Below are positions 40,142-48,949 of a stretch of DNA of 64,000 nt, piece by piece. Within the stretch, counting starts at the first letter, position 1. Each line of letters opens with the position of its first letter. The notes beneath the pieces were generated by a model that saw only the letters and a list, made by a program, of their open reading frames with translations, did not search any database and was not told the DNA's origin. A program made the translations under genes and the position numbers. This DNA is from Streptomyces venezuelae ATCC 10712 (GTDB lineage Bacteria; Actinomycetota; Actinomycetes; Streptomycetales; Streptomycetaceae). Where the stretch lies: assembly GCF_008639165.1 (NCBI RefSeq), contig NZ_CP029197.1, forward strand, positions 5,522,001-5,586,000, given 5' to 3'.

Positions 40142-41905
40142 ATGCTGAAGAGCTCTCAGCGCAGAATCGCCGCGGGCGCGCTGCTCGCGGCGGCCACGAT
40201 GGTCGTCACGACCGCCTGTGGCGGCGGCAACGGCGACGGCGGCGACAAGGGCAAGGGCGGAACGCCCGGCTTCAACGCCGGCGTGAACAAGGTCGCCAAC
40301 GCCTCCGACAAGAAGGGCGGCGAGCTGAAGTTCATCGGCTCGCAGGAGGCCGACTCGTGGGACCCGCAGCGCGGCTACTACGGCTTCGTGTGGGACTTCG
40401 CCCGCTACTACACGCGTCAGCTGGTCACCTTCAAGGCCGCGCCGGGCACCGCCTCCACCGAGCTCGTCCCGGACCTCGCCACCGACGCCGGCAAGGTCTC
40501 GGCGGACGGCCTCACCTACACCTTCACGCTGAAGGACGGGGTCACCTGGGAGGACGGCAAGCCGATCACCTCCAAGGACATCAAGTACGGCATCGAGCGC
40601 ATCTGGGCCCAGGACGTCATCTCCGGCGGCCCGATCTACCTCCAGCAGGTCCTCGACCCCAAGGGCGAGTACAAGGGCCCGTACAAGGACACCTCCGCGG
40701 ACAAGCTCGGCCTCAAGGCCATCGAGACCCCGGACGACAAGACCATCATCTTCAAGCTGCCGGTCGCCAACGGTGACTTCCTGCAGATGCTGGCCATGCC
40801 CGCCGCCTCCCCGGTCCGCCAGGACAAGGACACCAAGGCCCAGTACGGCCTGAAGCCCTTCTCCTCCGGCCCGTACAAGTGGCAGTCGTACACGCCGAAC
40901 AAGTCCATCAAGCTCGTCCGCAACGACAAGTGGGACGCCAAGACGGACAACGTCCGCAAGGCGCTCCCGGACAGCGTCAGCGTCACGTTCACCACGAACG
41001 CCGACGACATGGACAACCGCCTCGTCGAGGGCGAGTACGACCTCGACATCAACGCGACGGGCGTCGGCGCCTCCGCCCGCCAGAAGGTGCTCCAGCAGCA
41101 CAAGGGCAACGTCGACAACCCGCAGACCGGCTTCATCCGCTACGCGGTCTTCCCGCAGACGGTGATCCCGAACATCGAGTGCCGCAAGGCGATCATCTAC
41201 GCGGCCGACTCCAAGTCGCTGCAGACCGCCCGTGGCGGCCCGCAGGCCGGTGGCGACATCGCCTCCAACATGCTGCCGCCGGCGATCAAGGGTGCCGACC
41301 CGAAGGCCGACCCGTACGGCAAGCTCGGGGGTGCCCCGGACCTCGCCAAGGCCAAGGAGGCCCTGAAGAAGTGCGGTAAGCCGAACGGCTTCAAGACCAC
41401 GATCGCGGTCCGCAACAACAAGAAGATCGAGATCGCGACCGCCGAGTCCCTCCAGCAGTCGCTGAAGGCCGTCGGCATCGACGCCCAGATCGACCAGTTC
41501 GACGGCGCCCAGACCTCCGGCATCATCGGTTCGCCGAAGGTCGTCAAGGACAAGGGCTACGGCATCATCATCATGGGCTGGGGCGCCGACTTCCCGACCG
41601 GCCAGGGCTTCCTGCAGCCGCTGGTCGACGGCCGCTTCATCCTCCAGAGCGGTAACAACAACTTCTCGGAGCTGAACGACCCGGCCGTCAACGGCCTGTT
41701 CGACCAGGCGCTGAAGGAGACCGACCCGGACAAGGCCGGCGAGCTCTACAAGCAGATCAACACGAAGGTGTCGGAGGCCGCGGTCTACCTGCCCTTCACC
41801 CACGAGAAGAACATCATCTGGCGCAGCTCCCGGCTGACCAACGTCTACACGGCCGACGCCTACAACGGCCGCTACGACTACGCGTCGCTCGGCGTCGTCA
41901 AGTAA
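40142..41905 (+). CDS. Oligopeptide ABC transporter substrate-binding lipoprotein
   Basis: A 587-residue SBP_bac_5 (cluster C) protein. A lipoprotein signal ends at Cys26 (VTTACGGG). Family regions: LKFIGSQEADSWDPQRGYYGF, LTYTFTLKDGVTWEDGKPITSKDIKYGIERI, and the long central and C-terminal lobes. It binds peptides outside the membrane. A perfect palindrome follows the gene, which may stabilise a separate mRNA and raise the amount of binding protein relative to the permeases. Confidence 0.93.
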   Translation: MLKSSQRRIAAGALLAAATMVVTTACGGGNGDGGDKGKGGTPGFNAGVNKVANASDKKGGELKFIGSQEADSWDPQRGYYGFVWDFARYYTRQLVTFKAAPGTASTELVPDLATDAGKVSADGLTYTFTLKDGVTWEDGKPITSKDIKYGIERIWAQDVISGGPIYLQQVLDPKGEYKGPYKDTSADKLGLKAIETPDDKTIIFKLPVANGDFLQMLAMPAASPVRQDKDTKAQYGLKPFSSGPYKWQSYTPNKSIKLVRNDKWDAKTDNVRKALPDSVSVTFTTNADDMDNRLVEGEYDLDINATGVGASARQKVLQQHKGNVDNPQTGFIRYAVFPQTVIPNIECRKAIIYAADSKSLQTARGGPQAGGDIASNMLPPAIKGADPKADPYGKLGGAPDLAKAKEALKKCGKPNGFKTTIAVRNNKKIEIATAESLQQSLKAVGIDAQIDQFDGAQTSGIIGSPKVVKDKGYGIIIMGWGADFPTGQGFLQPLVDGRFILQSGNNNFSELNDPAVNGLFDQALKETDPDKAGELYKQINTKVSEAAVYLPFTHEKNIIWRSSRLTNVYTADAYNGRYDYASLGVVK

Positions 41906-41968
41906 TCCGACCCGCTTCACCGGCGCACCACCCGCCGCCAGGTCCGAAGGGCAGGTGATGGCCGAGGG

Positions 41969-42006
41969 CGGCGGCCGGGGGACCCGATCGGGTCCCCCGG
42001 CCGCCG
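41969..42006. terminator. 38-nt perfect palindrome between binding protein and permease genes
   Basis: Every base from 41969 to 41987 pairs with 41988 to 42006. As RNA this folds into a very stable hairpin within the operon, suited to attenuation or 3-prime-end protection. Confidence 0.85.
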
Positions 42007-42019
42007 ACCGGCCGACCGC

Positions 42020-43018
42020 ATGCTTGCATACATAGTCCGGCGACTCTTCGCAGTCGTCGTGATGCTGCTCGTCGTCACCCTGGTGACGCTCAGCATCTTC
42101 TTCCTCATCCCCAAGATGACCGGCAGCGACCCTGCCGCGATGTTCGTCGGCAAGCAGGCGGATCCGGCTTCCATCGAGGCCGTCCGGCAGAAGCTGGGTC
42201 TGGACGAGCCGCTCCTGGTGCAGTTCTGGCACTTCGTCTCCGGCATCTTCGTCGGTCGTGACTACACCGGCGGTGGCGACACGATCCACTGTGCGATGCC
42301 GTGCTTCGGCTACTCGTTCCGCAGTGAGCAGGACGTGTGGTCGATGCTGGTCGACGCCTTCCCCGTCACCCTCTCCATGGTCCTCGGCGCCGCCGTGCTG
42401 TGGCTGATCCTGGGTGTCTCCACGGGTGTCGTCTCCGCGCTCAAGCGGGGCACGATCATCGACCGCGCGGCGATGATCACCGCGCTCGCCGGTGTCTCGC
42501 TGCCCATCTTCTTCACCGCCATGCTGGCGATGCTGGTCTTCCGCACCCAACTGGGCTGGCTCAACGCCTCGTACGTGCCGATCACCGACTCCTTCGGCGG
42601 GTGGTTCGGCGGCCTGCTGCTGCCCTGGGTGACCCTCGCCTTCCTGTACGCGGCGATGTACGCGCGGCTCACCCGCGCCACCATGCTGGAGGTCCTCGGC
42701 GAGGACTACATCCGCACCGCGCGGGCCAAGGGCCTGCCGGAGTCCGTCGTGCTCGGCAAGCACGCGATGCGCTCCACCATGACGCCCATCCTGACCATCT
42801 TCGGCATGGACCTCGGCGCCCTCGTCGGCGGCGCGATCCTGACCGAGACCGCGTTCAGCCTCCACGGCCTCGGCGCCCTGGCCATCCGGGGCGTGAGCGA
42901 GCGCGACCTGCCGCTGATCCTGGCCGTCACGCTCATCACCGCGGCCTGCGTCGTCGTCGCCAACCTCGTCGTGGACCTTCTCTACGCAGTGATCGACCCC
43001 CGAGTGAGGCTCGCATGA
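42020..43018 (+). CDS. Oligopeptide/dipeptide ABC transporter permease (DppB/OppB type)
   Basis: A 332-residue permease: MLAYIVRRLFAVVVMLLVVTLVTLSIFFLIP at the N-terminus, followed by five further helices and the EAA loop (YIRTARAKGLPESVVLGKHAMRSTMTPIL). Its stop overlaps the start of the next ATPase gene (ATGA). Confidence 0.93.
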   Translation: MLAYIVRRLFAVVVMLLVVTLVTLSIFFLIPKMTGSDPAAMFVGKQADPASIEAVRQKLGLDEPLLVQFWHFVSGIFVGRDYTGGGDTIHCAMPCFGYSFRSEQDVWSMLVDAFPVTLSMVLGAAVLWLILGVSTGVVSALKRGTIIDRAAMITALAGVSLPIFFTAMLAMLVFRTQLGWLNASYVPITDSFGGWFGGLLLPWVTLAFLYAAMYARLTRATMLEVLGEDYIRTARAKGLPESVVLGKHAMRSTMTPILTIFGMDLGALVGGAILTETAFSLHGLGALAIRGVSERDLPLILAVTLITAACVVVANLVVDLLYAVIDPRVRLA

Positions 43019-44118
43019 CGGACAAGCTGACGAAGACCGGCGCGGCGGTGGGAGAACCCGTCGCCACCGGGTCCGCCCCCTCCGACGCCTTCCTCGACGT
43101 GCGCGACCTGAAGATCCACTTCCCGACCGACGACGGTCTGGTCAAGTCGGTCGACGGGCTCAGCTTCCAGCTGGAGAAGGGCAAGACCCTCGGCATCGTG
43201 GGCGAGTCCGGCTCCGGCAAGTCGGTCACCTCGCTCGGCATCATGGGCCTCCACACCGTCGGCCAGTACGGCCGCCAGAAGGCCCGCATCTCCGGCGAGA
43301 TCTGGCTGAACGGGCGCGAGCTGCTCACCGCCGACCCCGACGAGGTCCGCAAGATGCGCGGCCGCGACATGGCGATGATCTTCCAGGACCCGCTGTCCGC
43401 GATGCACCCGTACTACACGGTCGGCCACCAGATCGTGGAGGCGTACCGCGTCCACCACAGCGTCGACAAGAAGACGGCGCGCAAGCGGGCCGTCGAACTC
43501 CTCGACCGGGTCGGCATTCCCGAGCCCGCGAAGCGGTTCGACAACTACCCGCACGAGTTCTCCGGCGGCATGCGCCAGCGCGCGATGATCGCCATGGCGC
43601 TCGTCAACAACCCCTCGCTGCTGATCGCCGACGAGCCGACCACCGCGCTCGACGTCACCGTGCAGGCCCAGATCCTGGACCTGATGCGGGACCTCCAGAA
43701 GGAGTTCGGCTCCGCGGTCGTCATCATCACCCACGACCTCGGCGTCGTCGCCGAGCTCGCCGACGACATCCTCGTGATGTACGGCGGGCGCTGCGTCGAG
43801 CGGGGACCGGCCGAGTCCGTCTTCTACGAGCCGCAGCACCCCTACACCTGGGGCCTGCTCGGCTCGATGCCGAGGATCGACCGCGAGCAGACCGATCGGC
43901 TCATCCCGGTCAAGGGCAACCCGCCCAGCCTCATCAACATCCCGAGCGGCTGCGCCTTCAACCCCCGTTGCCCGTACGCGGACGTCCCCAAGGGCGGCAT
44001 CACGCGCACCCAGCGGCCGGAGCTGGCCCTCGCCGGCGACCGCCACTACTCGGCCTGCCACATGCCGCAGGAGGAGCGGACCCGTATCTGGACCGAAGAG
44101 ATTGCGCCGAAACTGTGA
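43015..44118 (+). CDS. Oligopeptide ABC transporter ATPase (DppD/OppD type)
   Basis: A 367-residue ATPase: Walker A VGESGSGKSVTSL, signature FSGGMRQRAMIAMAL, Walker B LLIADEPTTALDV, and the oligo_HPY C-terminal extension with the GCAFNPRCPYA cysteine motif (probable iron-sulfur or zinc site of this subfamily). ATG 43015 is coupled to the upstream permease. Confidence 0.94.
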   Translation: MTDKLTKTGAAVGEPVATGSAPSDAFLDVRDLKIHFPTDDGLVKSVDGLSFQLEKGKTLGIVGESGSGKSVTSLGIMGLHTVGQYGRQKARISGEIWLNGRELLTADPDEVRKMRGRDMAMIFQDPLSAMHPYYTVGHQIVEAYRVHHSVDKKTARKRAVELLDRVGIPEPAKRFDNYPHEFSGGMRQRAMIAMALVNNPSLLIADEPTTALDVTVQAQILDLMRDLQKEFGSAVVIITHDLGVVAELADDILVMYGGRCVERGPAESVFYEPQHPYTWGLLGSMPRIDREQTDRLIPVKGNPPSLINIPSGCAFNPRCPYADVPKGGITRTQRPELALAGDRHYSACHMPQEERTRIWTEEIAPKL

Positions 44119-45188
44119 GCGAGACCATGGAACCCCTCCTCAAGGTCACCGGCCTGAAGAAGCACTTCCCCATCAAGAAGGGGCTTCTCCAGCGCCAGAC
44201 CGGCGCCGTCAAGGCGGTCGACGGTCTCGACTTCGAGGTCCTGCCCGGTGAGACCCTCGGCGTCGTCGGCGAGTCCGGCTGCGGCAAGTCCACGATGGGG
44301 CGGCTGATCACCCGGCTCCTCGAACCGACCGACGGCAGGATCGAGTTCCAGGGCAAGGACATCTCGCACCTCGGCGTCTCGGGCATGCGCCCGCTGCGCC
44401 GGGACGTCCAGATGATCTTCCAGGACCCGTACGGCTCGCTGAACCCGCGCCACACCGTCGGCTCGATCGTCTCCGCCCCCTTCAAGCTCCAGGGCGTGGA
44501 GCCCGAAGGCGGGGTCAAGAAGGAGGTCCAGCGCCTGCTGGGCCTGGTCGGCCTCAACCCGGAGCACTACAACCGCTACCCGCACGAGTTCTCCGGCGGT
44601 CAGCGCCAGCGCATCGGCATCGCCCGCGCGCTCGCCCTGAAGCCGAAGCTGGTCGTCGCGGACGAGCCGGTGTCGGCCCTGGACGTCTCCATCCAGGCGC
44701 AGGTGGTCAACCTGCTGGACGACCTCCAGCAGGAGCTCGGCCTCACGTACGTGATCATCGCGCACGACCTGTCGGTCATCCGGCACGTCTCGGACCGCAT
44801 CGCGGTGATGTACCTCGGCAAGATCGTGGAGCTCGCGGACCGGAAGTCGCTCTACGAGAACCCGATGCACCCGTACACCCGGGCCCTGATGTCCGCGGTC
44901 CCGATCCCGGACCCCCGTCGCCGGGGCGCCAAGAGCGACCGCATCCTGCTGACCGGTGACGTCCCGTCCCCGATCGCCCCGCCGCCGGGCTGCCGCTTCC
45001 ACACCCGCTGCTGGAAGGCGACGGAGGTCTGCAAGACCCAGGAGCCCCCGCTGGTGGAGCTCCGCCCGGGCCAGCGGGTGGCCTGCCACCACCCGGAGAA
45101 CGCGGAGTCCCTGACGGTTCCGAAGGCCCGCGAGTCGGTCGACGTCACCATCACGAAGAAGCCGGCCCCGGCCGACCCGGAGGAGTAG
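44115..45188 (+). CDS. Oligopeptide ABC transporter ATPase (DppF/OppF type)
   Basis: A 357-residue ATPase: Walker A VGESGCGKSTMGRL, signature FSGGQRQRIGIARAL, Walker B LVVADEPVSALDVS, and C-terminal GCRFHTRCWKATEVC. GTG 44115 overlaps the preceding stop (GTGA); ATG 44127 is an alternative. It is the last gene of the operon and a hairpin terminator follows. Confidence 0.94.
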   Translation: MSETMEPLLKVTGLKKHFPIKKGLLQRQTGAVKAVDGLDFEVLPGETLGVVGESGCGKSTMGRLITRLLEPTDGRIEFQGKDISHLGVSGMRPLRRDVQMIFQDPYGSLNPRHTVGSIVSAPFKLQGVEPEGGVKKEVQRLLGLVGLNPEHYNRYPHEFSGGQRQRIGIARALALKPKLVVADEPVSALDVSIQAQVVNLLDDLQQELGLTYVIIAHDLSVIRHVSDRIAVMYLGKIVELADRKSLYENPMHPYTRALMSAVPIPDPRRRGAKSDRILLTGDVPSPIAPPPGCRFHTRCWKATEVCKTQEPPLVELRPGQRVACHHPENAESLTVPKARESVDVTITKKPAPADPEE

Positions 45189-45229
45189 CGGCCCCCGCCG
45201 CCCCGCCGCGGGCGGCGCCCGCCCCGTGG

Positions 45230-45263
45230 GGGCATGCGTTCCGCCCCGGCGGGGCGCATGCCC
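45230..45263 (+). terminator. Terminator hairpin after the opp operon
   Basis: Outer arms GGGCATGCG and CGCATGCCC (45230-45238 with 45255-45263) enclose an inner CCCC/GGGG stem. It lies about 40 bases after the stop codon. Confidence 0.75.
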
Positions 45264-45282
45264 GCAGCGGAGACAATGGGGC

Positions 45283-45960
45283 GTGCTTCATGATTTGTTC
45301 AGCCCCGATGTCCAGCACGCCCTGGACCTCGTCGGCATCTTCGTCTTCGCCATCTCCGGCGCCCTGCTGGCCGTCCGCAAGAACTTCGACGTCTTCGGCA
45401 TCGCCGTCCTCGCCGAGGTCACCGCGCTGGGCGGCGGTCTCTTCCGTGACCTGATCATCGGCGCCGTGCCCCCCGCCGCCTTCACCGACCTGGGCTACTT
45501 CCTGATGCCCCTGGTGGCGGCGGTTCTCGTCTTCTTCCTCCACCCGGAGGTCGAGCGCACCCAGACCGCCGTGAACGTCTTCGACGCCGCGGGCCTCGGC
45601 CTGTTCTGTGTGACGGGGACGACGAAGGCGTACGACTACGGCCTCGGTCTCACCTCCTCCGCCGCGCTGGGTCTCGCGACGGCCGTCGGCGGCGGTGTGC
45701 TGCGGGACGTGCTGGCGAACGAGGTCCCCTCGCTGCTGCGCTGGGACCGCGATCTGTACGCCGTCCCGGCGATCGTCGGCGCCGCGATGGTCGTGCTCTG
45801 CATCCGTTTCGACGCGCTCAACGGGTTCACCAGTGCCGCCGCCGTGCTCACCGCCTTCGCCCTGCGTCTGCTCGCGATGCGCTACCACTGGCGCGCGCCC
45901 CGGGCCTGGAACCGGCGGTCCTCGGCTCGTGAGGAACCCGAAAAAGCTACCGCTCAGTAG
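45283..45960 (+). CDS. Trimeric intracellular cation channel (TRIC/UPF0126) family protein
   Basis: A 225-residue membrane protein built of two similar three-helix repeats. Repeat 1 has DLVGIFVFAISGALLAVRKNFD and TALGGGLFRDLIIG; repeat 2 has DAAGLGLFCVTGTTKAYDYGL and TAVGGGVLRDVLANEVP. The duplicated GGG-x-x-RD motifs are diagnostic of bacterial TRIC channels, which conduct potassium or other cations. A charged C-terminal tail follows. GTG 45283 is the likeliest start. Confidence 0.88.
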   Translation: MLHDLFSPDVQHALDLVGIFVFAISGALLAVRKNFDVFGIAVLAEVTALGGGLFRDLIIGAVPPAAFTDLGYFLMPLVAAVLVFFLHPEVERTQTAVNVFDAAGLGLFCVTGTTKAYDYGLGLTSSAALGLATAVGGGVLRDVLANEVPSLLRWDRDLYAVPAIVGAAMVVLCIRFDALNGFTSAAAVLTAFALRLLAMRYHWRAPRAWNRRSSAREEPEKATAQ

Positions 45961-45984
45961 CCTCTCTGGGGTACCGTCGGAAAC

Positions 45985-46851
45985 ATGAGCACGAGCATCG
46001 AGATCCCCGCCGTGACGGGCGAGAACGAGAGCGGGAGCGAGTTCGACCGCGACACCGCCGTCACCCTCCGCGCGCCCGGCGTGTACGACGCCGACCTCTC
46101 CGCCGGCTGGACGATCATCCAGGCGGTCAACGGCGGCTACCTCCTCGCACTGCTCGGCCGCGCCCTCGGCGACCACCTCCCGCACCCCGACCCGTTCACG
46201 ATCTCGGCGCACTACCTGACGCCGTCCGTGCCGGGCCCCGCGGTGATCAGGACCGAGACCGTCCGCACCGGCCGCACGCTCTCCACCGGCACGGCCTCCC
46301 TCTTCCAGTACGAGGAGGACGGCACCGAGGTCGAGCGCATCCGGGTCCTCGCCTCGTACGGGGACCTCGACGCCCTGCCCGACGACGTCCGCACCACCGC
46401 GACGCCCCCGGCGATGGCCGCCATCGAGAACTGCTTCGGCGCCTCGGACGGCCCGACCCCGCAGATCCCCGGCTCCTCGGCGATCACCGAGCGGCTCGAC
46501 ATCCGGCTCGACCCGTCGTGCGTCGGCTGGGCGGTCGGCGCGCCGTCCGGGAAGGGCGAGATGCGGGCCTGGTTCGGCCTCGCCGACGGCCGCGAGCCCG
46601 ACCCGCTGTCCCTGCTCCTGGCGGTCGACGCGCTGCCGCCGACCTCCTTCGAACTGGGCCTCAAGGGCTGGACCCCCACGGTCGAACTCACCACCCACGT
46701 CCGCTGCCGCCCGGCCCCGGGCCCGCTGCGGGTCTCGATCACCACCCGCAACCTCGCCGGCGGCTTCCTGGAGGAGGACGCCGAGGTCTGGGACAGCGCC
46801 GACCGCCTGGTGGCCCAGTCCCGTCAACTGGCGCGCGCACCGCGCGGCTGA
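45985..46851 (+). CDS. Thioesterase family protein (double hot-dog, TesB-like)
   Basis: A 288-residue protein resembling the actinobacterial acyl-CoA thioesterase-like group: GWTIIQAVNGGYLLALLGRAL near residue 48, HYLTPSVPGPAVIRTETVRTGRTLSTGTASLFQ near residue 75, and a second hot-dog half ending with TTHVRCRPAPGPLRVSITTRNLAGGFLEEDAEVWD. The family hydrolyses acyl-CoAs; the substrate is not evident. Confidence 0.82.
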   Translation: MSTSIEIPAVTGENESGSEFDRDTAVTLRAPGVYDADLSAGWTIIQAVNGGYLLALLGRALGDHLPHPDPFTISAHYLTPSVPGPAVIRTETVRTGRTLSTGTASLFQYEEDGTEVERIRVLASYGDLDALPDDVRTTATPPAMAAIENCFGASDGPTPQIPGSSAITERLDIRLDPSCVGWAVGAPSGKGEMRAWFGLADGREPDPLSLLLAVDALPPTSFELGLKGWTPTVELTTHVRCRPAPGPLRVSITTRNLAGGFLEEDAEVWDSADRLVAQSRQLARAPRG

Positions 46852-47022
46852 CCCGCGCGGGGCCGACCCCGACACGTGGCCGGCCCCGACGGCCGACGGC
46901 ACGTCCGGCACGTCCCGCGGCGCGCCGGTCGGCGCGCAGCCGGCGCACCGGTCGGCGCGCCCCGCGGCGTAAACCGGCCACCCGGCGGGTGCGGGGCGGT
47001 GGGCTCGTAGAATCGACCCACC

Positions 47023-48186
47023 ATGGCTTACCTCGACCACGCCGCGACCACGCCCATGCTGCCCGAGGCGATCGAGGCGATGACCGCCCACCTCGCCGTC
47101 ACGGGCAACGCCTCCTCCCTGCACGCCGCCGGACGGCGGGCCCGGCGGACCGTCGAGGAGGGGCGCGAGACCCTCGCCGCCGCGCTCGGCGCGCGGCCGA
47201 GCGAGGTCGTCTTCACCTCCGGCGGCACCGAGGCCGACAACCTCGCCGTGAAGGGCCTCTACTGGTCCCGCCGCGACGCCGACCCCCGCCGCACCCGCGT
47301 CCTCGCCAGCCCGGTCGAGCACCACGCGGTGCTCGACGCCGTCGACTGGCTCGCCACCCACGAGGGCGCGGACGTCGAGTACCTCCCGGTCGACCGGTAC
47401 GGCCGGGTGCATCCCGAGACGCTGCGCGAGGCGATCGCCCGGGATCCCGACTCCGTCGCGCTCGCCACCGTCATGTGGGCCAACAACGAGATCGGCACCG
47501 TCCTGCCGGTCCGCGAACTGGCCGATGTCGCCGCCGAGTTCGGCGTGCCGCTGCACGCCGACGCCGTCCAGGCCGTCGGCCAGGTCCCGGTCGACTTCGC
47601 CGCCTCCGGGCTCGCCGCGATGACCGTATCCGGCCACAAGATCGGCGGCCCCTACGGCATCGGCGCCCTGCTCCTGGGTCGCGAGCACACCCCCGTGCCC
47701 GTGCTGCACGGCGGCGGGCAGGAGCGGCACGTCCGCTCCGGCACCCTCGACGTGCCGGCCGTCGCCGCATTCGCCGTCGCCGCGCGGCTCGCCACCGAGC
47801 GGCGCGAGGAGTTCGCCCGCGAGGTCGGCGCCCTGCGCGACGAGCTCGTGGCCGCCGTGCGGGCGCTCGTCCCCGATGTGATCCTCGGCGGCGACCCCGT
47901 CGAGCGGCTGCCCGCCAACGCCCACTTCACGTTCCCCGGCTGCGAGGGAGACTCCCTGCTCCTGCTGCTCGACGCCGCCGGGATCGCCTGCTCCACCGGC
48001 TCGGCCTGCACCGCCGGCATCGCCCAGCCCAGCCACGTCCTGCTCGCCACCGGTACCGACCCGGACCTGGCCCGGGGCACCCTGCGCTTCTCGCTGGGCC
48101 ACACCTCCACCAAGGAGGACGTCGCGGCGGTCGCGGACGCGATCGGCCCGGCGGTGGAGCGGGCGAGGACCGCGGGCCTCAGCTGA
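47023..48186 (+). CDS. Cysteine desulfurase
   Basis: A 387-residue NifS/IscS-type PLP enzyme that takes sulfur from cysteine for tRNA thiolation or Fe-S clusters. The N-terminus MAYLDHAATTPMLPEAIEAM is diagnostic. The PLP lysine lies in TVSGHKIGGPYGIG and the catalytic persulfide Cys in CSTGSACTAG. mnmA lies 0.8 kb downstream on the same strand. This suggests that the enzyme feeds sulfur to MnmA, a pairing widely seen in actinobacteria. Confidence 0.93.
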   Translation: MAYLDHAATTPMLPEAIEAMTAHLAVTGNASSLHAAGRRARRTVEEGRETLAAALGARPSEVVFTSGGTEADNLAVKGLYWSRRDADPRRTRVLASPVEHHAVLDAVDWLATHEGADVEYLPVDRYGRVHPETLREAIARDPDSVALATVMWANNEIGTVLPVRELADVAAEFGVPLHADAVQAVGQVPVDFAASGLAAMTVSGHKIGGPYGIGALLLGREHTPVPVLHGGGQERHVRSGTLDVPAVAAFAVAARLATERREEFAREVGALRDELVAAVRALVPDVILGGDPVERLPANAHFTFPGCEGDSLLLLLDAAGIACSTGSACTAGIAQPSHVLLATGTDPDLARGTLRFSLGHTSTKEDVAAVADAIGPAVERARTAGLS

Positions 48187-48200
48187 GCCGCGGCGCGCCC

Positions 48201-48234
48201 GCGTCGAAGGCACTCACGCGCGTGCCTTCGACGC
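48201..48234. terminator. Bidirectional terminator
   Basis: A perfect 12-bp stem (48201-48212 with 48223-48234) between convergent genes overlaps the last codons of the amidase gene. Confidence 0.8.
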
Positions 48235-48888
48235 CTCCCGCACCAGCTTCAGATAGCGGTCCCAGTCCCAGTGCGGACCCGGGTCGGTGTGGTCGGTGCC
48301 CTCGACCTCGACGTGCCCGATGATGTGCCGCCGGTCCACGGGTATCCCGTGGCGGGCGCATATGTCGGCGGCCAGCCGCGCCGACCCGGCGTACATCGCG
48401 GCGGTGAAGTCCTGCGGCCGGTCGACGAAGCCCTCGTGCTCGATGCCGACGCTCCGCTCGTTCATGTCGCGGTTCCCGGCGTGGAAGGCCACGTCGAGCT
48501 CGCGGATCATCTGCGCCACGTGACCGTCCTTGCGGACCACGTAGTGCGCGGCGGCGCCGTGCGCCGGGTCCTTGAAGACCTTCAGGGCGGAGGCGTAGCT
48601 CCCCTGGACGACGTGGATCACCACCCGGTCGATCGTGTAGGCGTCGGGCCGGTCGGCCCGCCGCCAGTTCGCCCGGGACGCCGCCGTCCATTCGGCGGGC
48701 TTGTGGTCCAGCTCGCCCTCGACCCGCTTCTTCTCCATTCCCGGCAGCCGCCACCACAGCCGCCCCAGCTCGTCCCCGGCCACCGCGACCGTGCCCACGG
48801 CGGCGGCCGCGCCGCCGATCAGCACGGCCCGTCGCCCCACCCGGCGGCGGTCCGCCCCGCTCCCCGTGTCCTTCGACTTGCTCCCCAT
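48214..48888 (-). CDS. N-acetylmuramoyl-L-alanine amidase (Amidase_2), Tat-exported
   Basis: A 224-residue peptidoglycan amidase. A Tat-like signal (RRRVGRRAVLIGG, then a hydrophobic stretch) leads to the amidase_2/PGRP core. Zinc ligands are the His in DRVVIHVVQG and two in GHVEVEGTDHTDPGPHWDW, the last being typical of these zinc amidases. SVGIEHEGFV fits the family's active-site strand. It cleaves the bond between muramic acid and the stem peptide outside the cell. It is transcribed divergently from mnmA. Confidence 0.88.
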   Translation of the reverse strand: MGSKSKDTGSGADRRRVGRRAVLIGGAAAAVGTVAVAGDELGRLWWRLPGMEKKRVEGELDHKPAEWTAASRANWRRADRPDAYTIDRVVIHVVQGSYASALKVFKDPAHGAAAHYVVRKDGHVAQMIRELDVAFHAGNRDMNERSVGIEHEGFVDRPQDFTAAMYAGSARLAADICARHGIPVDRRHIIGHVEVEGTDHTDPGPHWDWDRYLKLVREASKARA

Positions 48889-48949
48889 GCCGGAGAGAAC
48901 GCTTACTAACGCGACCGTGGTTCCCGGCGCCCCGTACCCTGGTAGGGCT

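Noticed and set aside
39914..42865. Very long open frame on the minus strand (983 codons) opposite the opp genes
   Set aside because: It mirrors the high-GC third positions of the plus-strand transporter genes, is full of Val/Asp/Gly/Arg low-complexity sequence, and has no recognisable domain.
45151..48213. 1020-codon open frame opposite the TRIC, thioesterase and desulfurase genes
   Set aside because: Same reason: antisense shadow with Gly/Glu/Val-rich noise.
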